DNA of 6,199 nt from Quadrisphaera sp. (GTDB lineage Bacteria > Actinomycetota > Actinomycetes > Actinomycetales > Quadrisphaeraceae): contig JARIBR010000178.1 of assembly GCA_029258695.1 (NCBI GenBank), positions 1-6,199 of the forward strand. The letters run 5' to 3'. Of the stretch, positions 1 through 4,662 are shown in pieces; the stretch's first letter is position 1, and each line of letters opens with the position of its first letter. The position numbers and the translations under genes are program-made. The notes under the pieces were generated by a model. That model had not been told where the DNA came from. It did no database searches and worked only from the letters and a program-made list of their open reading frames with translations.

Positions 1-1385
1 GGCTGGACGCCCAGCTCGGCACTCTCGTCGCCGGTGGGCTCGTCGACCGCGTCGAGCCCCAGCAGACGCTGGACCCACGCGACGTAGGCCTCGCTCCCAC
101 CGCACCGGTACTGGGCGCCGAGGTCGATCTGGTGCACGGTGAGACCCAGCCGGTCGGCGTGGGCGCGGATCTCCTCGACAGAGCTCATCTCCCCCGGGCG
201 CACCACCTGGTGCTGGTCGAGCAGGAACACCGGCACCCGGGCGGCGGCGATCAGCTCGTCGATCTGCGGGCGGTCGGTGCGCAGCTCCCGGCGCGTGTAC
301 CGATCGACGGTGGTCTCCCGCAGACGGTGTGCCTCGTCGAGGATGATCACGTCGAGGTCGTTCTTGCCGGCGGCGATGAACTGGTTGAAGTACTTGAACA
401 TCCCCTGCACCCGAGGCGCCCGCTTGCCGGCGACCTTGCGCAGCGTGGACGTGAAGGACTTGGAACCCGTGGCGTGGACCACGCTCCGCCCCTGGCGCGA
501 GAGGTCGCCCAGCAGGCTGAGCGCGATGACGCTCTTCCCCGATCCCGGACCGCCCGTGACGATGATGACGCGCTTGCCGTGGTCGCTGTCGTGGGAGGCG
601 TTCACCTCATGCTTGACCAGGTCGACCGCCACCTGCTGGTTGCCCATCAGCACGAACTTCTCGCGGTGCTGCACCTCCTCGGCGGCCAGCTTCAGGAGCT
701 GCTTGGACGGCTTGACCTTGCTGCCCAGCAGCTGGTCCGCCGCCGGAGCGCTGTTGACGCCCGACGCCAGCCTGGTGCGCAGCCAGTCGCGGAAGGCCGA
801 CCTGTCCGCGCCCGTGAACATCCGGCCGTCCGCGTCCATCTCATAGTGCTGGAGGTCCGTCACCGCGCCCGGCTCGGTGGCGTTGTGCAGGTACGCCACG
901 CCGGCCACGGCGTCGGGCTGGTTCTCCAGCGTGGCCAGGAAGTCGGTGAGGTAGTGGCAGTAGTTCCGTACCTGGGCGACGGGGTGCCCCTTGGGGTCGC
1001 CGGGCATCCCGGGGACCTCGACGAGGTTGTCGTCGCCCTCGAAACGGTGGGCGGCGCTCCACTGCTTCAGCTCGACCACGACGTAGCTCGGCTCACCCGT
1101 CGTCGGGTGGACGCCGGCGAGCACCGCGTCGGCCCGCAGCGACGTCAGCGGCAACGCGTACTCGAGCAGCATCTCGACGTCACCGAGACCTGCCTCGGCG
1201 AGGTCCCTGGCGAGCACCGGCAGGCTGTTCTGCCAGGACCGCTCCTCCGCGCTGCTCACCGCGTAGCCGTAGGTGGCCAGGCGCTTGGACGCCATGGCCT
1301 CCAGCAGCGAGGACCGCCCCTGCACGTAGGACCGTTCGGCGGCCATGGCCGCCACCTCGCTCGCAGAAGCTCGCAACAACGTCAT
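1..1385 (-). CDS. DUF2075 / Schlafen group 3-type ATPase with N-terminal PD-(D/E)xK-like domain (3' end outside window)
   Basis: The minus-strand frame is open from ATG 1385 to the left edge (461 codons seen, no stop), so the C-terminus is missing. Residues 1 to about 200 hold a nuclease-like core: D86, then after a short hairpin E105-L-K107 followed by QW, the D...ExK pattern of PD-(D/E)xK enzymes. Residues about 245-461 are the P-loop ATPase: Walker A GGPGSGKS (278-285), Walker B VIILDEAH (346-353), a DQHQVVRPGE block (390-399) and QYRCGG (425-430), the series typical of DUF2075. Known members are predicted DNA/RNA helicases, and some relatives occur in phage-defence loci; the exact substrate is unknown. 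ATG 1385 is preferred because GGGGGA lies about 8 bases upstream; ATG 1346 (residue 14) is an alternative. The gene is divergent from the RNA ligase unit. Family assignment is firm; nuclease activity is inferred from motif residues only. Confidence 0.87.
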   Translation of the reverse strand, partial: MTLLRASASEVAAMAAERSYVQGRSSLLEAMASKRLATYGYAVSSAEERSWQNSLPVLARDLAEAGLGDVEMLLEYALPLTSLRADAVLAGVHPTTGEPSYVVVELKQWSAAHRFEGDDNLVEVPGMPGDPKGHPVAQVRNYCHYLTDFLATLENQPDAVAGVAYLHNATEPGAVTDLQHYEMDADGRMFTGADRSAFRDWLRTRLASGVNSAPAADQLLGSKVKPSKQLLKLAAEEVQHREKFVLMGNQQVAVDLVKHEVNASHDSDHGKRVIIVTGGPGSGKSVIALSLLGDLSRQGRSVVHATGSKSFTSTLRKVAGKRAPRVQGMFKYFNQFIAAGKNDLDVIILDEAHRLRETTVDRYTRRELRTDRPQIDELIAAARVPVFLLDQHQVVRPGEMSSVEEIRAHADRLGLTVHQIDLGAQYRCGGSEAYVAWVQRLLGLDAVDEPTGDESAELGVQ

Positions 1386-1393
1386 CGTCAGGT

Positions 1394-1430
1394 CCCCCGG
1401 GCAGCACGAACGTGGTCGTGCGGGTGGGGG
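1394..1430 (-). promoter_or_regulatory. Leader stem-loop covering the ribosome binding site of the DUF2075 gene
   Basis: The inner stem is a perfect 6-bp inverted repeat, GCACGA (1404-1409) and TCGTGC (1416-1421), with a 6-base loop. The outer stem pairs CCCCC (1394-1398) with GGGGG (1426-1430), with 5 and 4 unpaired bases between the two stems. On the minus-strand transcript the 3' arm of the outer stem is the GGGGG of the presumed Shine-Dalgarno sequence, 8 bases before ATG 1385. Folding would hide the ribosome binding site. As DNA, 1404-1421 could instead be an operator dyad for a repressor. The pairing is seen in the sequence; the regulatory role is inferred. Confidence 0.4.
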
Positions 1431-1441
1431 CATGTCCTGGG

Positions 1442-1470
1442 CCGCATCGCTGCGGGGAAGCCCGTCGGGC
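1442..1470. repeat. Two adjacent short perfect inverted repeats in the divergent intergenic region
   Basis: CCGCA (1442-1446) and TGCGG (1451-1455) flank a TCGC loop. Five bases further on, GCCCG (1460-1464) and CGGGC (1466-1470) flank a single T. They lie between the two divergent genes, upstream of the DUF2075 leader hairpin. They could be operator half-sites, part of a structured leader, or chance pairing in GC-rich DNA. I see no convincing -10/-35 pair for the minus-strand gene in 1431-1601. Confidence 0.3.
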
Positions 1471-1589
1471 CGCGGCGCCATTCAACACGGTGATCGCGCG
1501 GTGGCGCAGGGTGGTGTGCGTTCTTGGGGCTTGGGCGATGGCCCGGGCACCTCGGGAACGGATCACCGGCCGCCGTCTCCGCCGAGTCC

Positions 1590-1595
1590 TACGCT
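1590..1595 (+). promoter_or_regulatory. Candidate -10 element (TACGCT) of a leaderless promoter
   Basis: TACGCT fits the actinobacterial -10 pattern TANNNT and ends 6 bases before the A of ATG 1602, the spacing expected when transcription starts at the start codon itself. No good -35 hexamer is visible 16-19 bases upstream, which is common for this promoter class. It would drive the small ORF and the RNA ligase. The match is short, so chance occurrence is possible. Confidence 0.45.
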
Positions 1596-1601
1596 GACCT
1601 C

Positions 1602-1697
1602 ATGATGAGCCCGGTTACCAGCACCGGAACCGTGCCGTTCGAGCGATGGAGTCTCGAGGATCTCGCCGCTCACGGGGCAGTCCTCCTCGCCCGATGA
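1602..1697 (+). CDS. Small 31-codon ORF overlapping the RNA ligase start; possible leaderless coupling peptide
   Basis: ATG 1602 (or the adjacent ATG 1605) opens a frame that ends at TGA 1695-1697, giving 31 residues ending in ERWSLEDLAAHGAVLLAR. The last four bases, ATGA (1694-1697), combine its stop with the preferred start of the RNA ligase, a typical arrangement for translational coupling. No Shine-Dalgarno precedes ATG 1602, but a -10-like TACGCT at 1590-1595 is placed so the mRNA could begin at the ATG. I do not recognise the peptide. The C-terminal half has an amphipathic-helix composition with balanced charges, so it may be a functional leader, a tiny protein, or the remnant tail of a longer upstream gene that has been lost. 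Confidence 0.45.
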   Translation: MMSPVTSTGTVPFERWSLEDLAAHGAVLLAR

Positions 1698-2320
1698 CAG
1701 GCCCGCCGCCCTACCCCCGGACGCCCCACCTGTGGCCGGATACCGCCCACCCGCGTCGCTTGGTCGTACCCCCGGAGGAGGTGGCGGACTGGCTCCGTTC
1801 ACCCGTCGTCGTCGAGGAGAAGCTCGACGGCGCCAACGTCAGCCTCTGGTGGGCTGAGGGCGCCGTCCGCGTCGCCCCTCGAGGCGGGCCCGACGCGATG
1901 GACCGTGCCGGTCAGCTCGGTCGGCTGAGGGCGTGGGCGGCCGACCGGTCCGACCGCCTCGAGCCACTGCTGGCGGACGGCTGGGTCCTCTACGGCGAGT
2001 GGTTGTGGATGCGCCACGGCGTGGCCTACGACGCGCTGCCAGACTGGCTGATCGCCCTCGATCTCTGGCACCCGGCCAATGGCTTCAGGGACGTCAGCGA
2101 GCGCGATGCCCGGTGCGCCGCGGCCGGCCTCTCGCTGCCACCGCGCCTGTTCACGGGTGTCCTGGTCAACCGCAAGAGCGTCGGCCGGCTCATGGAGCGG
2201 TCGGTCTGGGCACCGGGGAGTCCCCCGGAGGGCGTCATCATCCGCGGCGGCCGCGGCGAGCGGTGCAAGGTCGTCCGCGATGGCTTCGTCCGTCGCGACG
2301 ACGCGTCGTGGAGCCGCTGA
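1694..2320 (+). CDS. Rnl2-like RNA ligase family protein
   Basis: The 208-residue product carries the covalent nucleotidyltransferase motifs in order: motif I EEKLDGAN with the adenylated lysine at K43, motif III LYGEW (99-103), a IIIa-like YDALPDWLIALDLW (112-125), motif IV EGVIIR (179-184) and motif V around K192. The N-terminal YPRTPHLW (7-14) matches the entry segment of Rnl2-type ligases. Such enzymes adenylate their own lysine with ATP, then seal 3'-OH/5'-phosphate ends in RNA; the exact substrate here is unknown. It is the bare catalytic domain with no C-terminal domain. ATG 1694 is chosen for its ATGA overlap with the preceding small ORF and because homology-like sequence begins just after it; in-frame ATG 1646 would add 16 low-complexity residues. 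An upstream Shine-Dalgarno is weak, consistent with coupling. The cytoplasmic enzyme could serve RNA repair; a DNA-ligase-like activity is less likely but not excluded. Confidence 0.85.
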   Translation: MTGPPPYPRTPHLWPDTAHPRRLVVPPEEVADWLRSPVVVEEKLDGANVSLWWAEGAVRVAPRGGPDAMDRAGQLGRLRAWAADRSDRLEPLLADGWVLYGEWLWMRHGVAYDALPDWLIALDLWHPANGFRDVSERDARCAAAGLSLPPRLFTGVLVNRKSVGRLMERSVWAPGSPPEGVIIRGGRGERCKVVRDGFVRRDDASWSR

Positions 2321-2337
2321 TCCAGCCACAACCGCTT

Positions 2338-2367
2338 GTCCACGGCCGGCACTCCGGAACAGTGGAC
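2338..2367 (+). terminator. Candidate terminator stem-loop after the RNA ligase
   Basis: GTCCAC (2338-2343) pairs perfectly with GTGGAC (2362-2367). Inside it, CCGG (2346-2349) pairs with CCGG (2354-2357) around a CACT tetraloop, separated by a small internal loop. The structure begins 17 bases after the ligase stop. No T-run follows, so it would be a GC-rich actinobacterial type or an mRNA 3'-end stabiliser. Confidence 0.5.
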
Positions 2368-2554
2368 GCGCACGTACCGGTGATCAGGAGGCTCCATGGT
2401 CGATGACAGGCCACCGCGACGGACGATGAGCACGAGACGCGCGATGACGGATGGCTGCACGCCCGCCTCCTCGGCCCTGAGCTCGTGGCTCTCGAGCCAG
2501 GTCGCGACGCAGCCGCGCAAGACGCCCGTCGCCGTGGCGGCAGAGAGCTTTGAA
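2368..2554. other. Convergent intergenic segment with no supported gene
   Basis: This lies between the 3' ends of the RNA ligase (plus) and the acyltransferase (minus). Open frames cross it on both strands, but none has a recognisable domain, and all run well into a flanking gene on the other strand. A strong AGGAGG at 2386-2391 stands 4 bases before ATG 2396 on the plus strand; the resulting 93-codon frame is Ser/Arg/Pro-rich and overlaps the acyltransferase 3' end by more than 80 bases, so I do not call it. Confidence 0.6.
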
Positions 2555-2579
2555 GAGCCACACCGTCGCTCGACGGCTC
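2555..2579 (-). terminator. Candidate terminator stem-loop of the glycosyltransferase-acyltransferase operon
   Basis: On the minus strand GAGCC (2579-2575) can pair with GGCTC (2559-2555), and within it lies the perfect dyad CCGTCG/CGACGG (2563-2576 on the plus strand). The two pairings compete for two bases, so either fold is possible. It starts 13 bases after the acyltransferase stop at 2593 and is followed only by TTC, not a long T-run. Position after a stop in a convergent gap supports terminator function. Confidence 0.42.
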
Positions 2580-2592
2580 CCCCTCGCTCCGA

Positions 2593-4662
2593 TCACCCAC
2601 CCTCCACGAACATCGGCCGCATCACCGGCGCCAGGTACCTCGCGTACGGCGTGCTGACGTGGGAGTCGTCGCGGTAGACGAGGTAGTTCCCCACCACCGC
2701 GGGGCAGGCGTCGCTGCTGCAGAACCAGTCGTAGGGGTCCACGACGGTGACGTCCGCGGCCTCCACCGCGGCCGCCATGGAGTCGTGGCGGTCGTTGAGC
2801 GAGGCGTCCGCCCGCTTCTGCGCGCAGGCCCCTACGTCGTCGAGGTGCGTGGCGACGCACTCCGGCACGTCGCCCACGGGCGCGGGGGTGTCGAGCAGGT
2901 ACAGCAGCGGGATGCCGGCGCCGGTGAGCTCGTCGAGGGTGTCGACGGTGCTCGACGTCCAGTCCCGCGTGGTGTCGCCGCCGGTCACGCGGTCGGACTG
3001 GGAGATCACCAGGACGTCCGGCGGGTCGGCGGTGATGCGCTCGAGCGTCCTCTCGCGCCAGGCGACGCACTCGGTGTAGGGGCGCCCGAGCACGGAGGAG
3101 TAGACGTCCTGCCGGGCGACGGGGCACCCGGCCTTCGTCCACGCCACCAACCGCCACCCCAGCTCCTGGGCCTCGGCGTCCAGCGCCGGGAACCACTGCT
3201 GGGCGTGGCTGTCGCCGAGCAGGACCATGGTGCGCTCGCCGGTGGGGTCGCCGAAGACGCAGTCGCCCTGGTCGACGGTGAGGAAGTTGGCGTGGCACCC
3301 ACCGTCGGTGGTGGCCGGTTGGTCGTCCGACGCCGCGGTGAGGGCCGGCGTGAGGTTGCCCGGCACCGACGCGTCGCTCAGGGCGTCGGTGACCTGGCGG
3401 TGGACCACCTCGGCGGCCACGCCGTCGTCCAGCGCGATCGCGGTGCGCTGGCCCGTGCCGACCAGCGCCGGCGCGGTGGCCACGGCCGCTTGGGCGCTGG
3501 CTCCCACGACGAGTGCCATCACCGCGCCGGCGGTCGCCCACGAGCGCACGCGCAGGCGTCCGCGCAGCGTCTGGGCCTCGATCACCCAGTAGGAGACGAC
3601 GCTGATCCACAGGGAGATGAGCGCCATCTCGAGGGACTCGAGCAGCGTCATCGGTCCCCCGATGATCTGCGGGGTGAGGATGAGCACCGGCCAGTGCCAG
3701 AGGTACCAGGCGTAGGACACCGTCCCGATCCCCTGGGCCACGCGCAGCCCCAGCACCCGCTCGGCGCCGCCGCCGGGCGCTGAGCACCCCCCGGCGACCA
3801 CCGCGGCCACGGCGAGGACGGGCCACAGCCCTGCGAGCCCTGGGAAGGACGTCTGGTCGTCGTAGACGACGGCGCACGCCACGATCGCCGCGAGCCCCAG
3901 CCACGTCAGCGGCGCCGCCACCCGGGGGGAGAGCCGCTGGAGGCGGCCCGCGCCGAGGGCGAGCCCGCCGCCGACCGCCAGCTCCCAGGCCCGGGAGAAC
4001 AGCGAGTAGTACGCGGCCGCGGTGTCACCGGCGAGCAGGTGCTGGGAGTAGGCGAGCGAGCCGGCGCCGATGACGACGAGCACGACGCCGACGGCGACGC
4101 GCGGACGCCGGCGGACGAGCGCCACCGCCGCGAGGAGGATCACCGGCCACAGCAGGTAGTACTGCTCCTCCACCGAGAGGGACCAGAAGTGCTGGAAGGG
4201 CGACGCGGCGGCGCCGGACTGGGCGTAGTCCACCCCCGAGAGCGCGAGGCGGAGGTTCATCACCGAGAAGCCCGACGCCAGCGCGTCGCGGGCGACGTCC
4301 CCGACGCGGAAGACCGAACCGAAGAACCGCGCCACGAGCAGGGTCACGAGGATGACGACCATGGCCGTGGGGAGCAGCCGCCGGATCCGGCGGGCGTAGA
4401 AGCGCGCGAGCCGGATGCGGCCGGTGGTCTCCACCTCGCGGAGCAGGTGCCCGGTGATGAGGAAGCCGGAGATCACGAAGAAGACGTCGACCCCGACGAA
4501 CCCGCCGGGCAGGAACGGGATGCCGGCGTGATACAGCACCACGAGCAGGACCGCCACGGCCCGCAGCCCCTGGACGTCCGGGCGGAAGGCTCGCGCGCCC
4601 GGCGCCTGCGGCGATGGGGCCTGCTGCGGTGGGGCCTGTGCCGGCTCGGTGACGGTGCTCAT
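2593..4662 (-). CDS. Acyltransferase-3 (OafA/YrhL type) with C-terminal SGNH domain
   Basis: The 689-residue integral membrane protein has two parts. Residues about 26-400 are the acyltransferase-3 domain with roughly ten or eleven hydrophobic helices: FRPDVQGLRA (26-35) with the R34-x10-H45 signature, GGFVGVDVFFVISGFLI (53-69), the RRIRRLLP loop (91-98) and HFWSLSVEEQYYLLWP (158-173). After a last helix near 377-397, residues about 410-689 form an extracytoplasmic SGNH domain with GDSH (483-486, nucleophile S485) and DDSH (665-668, catalytic D665 and H668) and several cysteines. Family members carry acyl groups, usually acetyl, across the membrane and attach them to surface glycans. A typical block III Asn is not obvious. 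Length is normal for fused members. The N-terminal 25 residues are Pro/Gln/Ala-rich. ATG 4662 overlaps the upstream glycosyltransferase stop by 4 bases and has GGAGG 7 bases before it. The acceptor is probably the upstream enzyme's polymer, by inference. Confidence 0.95.
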   Translation of the reverse strand: MSTVTEPAQAPPQQAPSPQAPGARAFRPDVQGLRAVAVLLVVLYHAGIPFLPGGFVGVDVFFVISGFLITGHLLREVETTGRIRLARFYARRIRRLLPTAMVVILVTLLVARFFGSVFRVGDVARDALASGFSVMNLRLALSGVDYAQSGAAASPFQHFWSLSVEEQYYLLWPVILLAAVALVRRRPRVAVGVVLVVIGAGSLAYSQHLLAGDTAAAYYSLFSRAWELAVGGGLALGAGRLQRLSPRVAAPLTWLGLAAIVACAVVYDDQTSFPGLAGLWPVLAVAAVVAGGCSAPGGGAERVLGLRVAQGIGTVSYAWYLWHWPVLILTPQIIGGPMTLLESLEMALISLWISVVSYWVIEAQTLRGRLRVRSWATAGAVMALVVGASAQAAVATAPALVGTGQRTAIALDDGVAAEVVHRQVTDALSDASVPGNLTPALTAASDDQPATTDGGCHANFLTVDQGDCVFGDPTGERTMVLLGDSHAQQWFPALDAEAQELGWRLVAWTKAGCPVARQDVYSSVLGRPYTECVAWRERTLERITADPPDVLVISQSDRVTGGDTTRDWTSSTVDTLDELTGAGIPLLYLLDTPAPVGDVPECVATHLDDVGACAQKRADASLNDRHDSMAAAVEAADVTVVDPYDWFCSSDACPAVVGNYLVYRDDSHVSTPYARYLAPVMRPMFVEGG

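Noticed and set aside
139..846. Second plus-strand open frame of 235 codons
   Set aside because: Ser/Arg/Thr-rich shadow of the DUF2075 gene with no recognisable motif.
132..1493. Long plus-strand open frame of 453 codons
   Set aside because: It is antisense to the DUF2075 gene, is rich in Arg, His, Val and Gly with no domain, and extends only because high G+C removes stops. The minus-strand frame has unmistakable motifs.
1555..1559. GGAAC resembling an ECF sigma factor -35 element
   Set aside because: No matching GTT-type -10 element at the needed distance.
1646..1693. Upstream ATG extending the RNA ligase by 16 residues
   Set aside because: The added residues are Arg/Ser/Pro/Gly-rich and unlike the family, and there is no ribosome binding site. 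ATG 1694 has the ATGA overlap.
2026..2520. Minus-strand open frame of 164 codons across the convergent gap
   Set aside because: Its first third (VATWLESHELRAEEAGVQPS) looks somewhat protein-like, but the rest is antisense to the RNA ligase and no family is recognisable. A remnant gene cannot be excluded.
2396..2677. Plus-strand frame with a strong AGGAGG before ATG 2396
   Set aside because: Spacing is short at 4 bases, composition is Ser/Arg/Pro-rich, and it overlaps the acyltransferase 3' end antisense by more than 80 bases.
2659..3783. Plus-strand open frame of 374 codons
   Set aside because: Antisense shadow of the acyltransferase; composition is dominated by Val, Gly, Arg and His with no domain.
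2384..3904. Minus-strand open frame of 506 codons
   Set aside because: Arg/Gly/Ala/His-rich, out of frame inside the acyltransferase gene, which has the full motif set in another frame.
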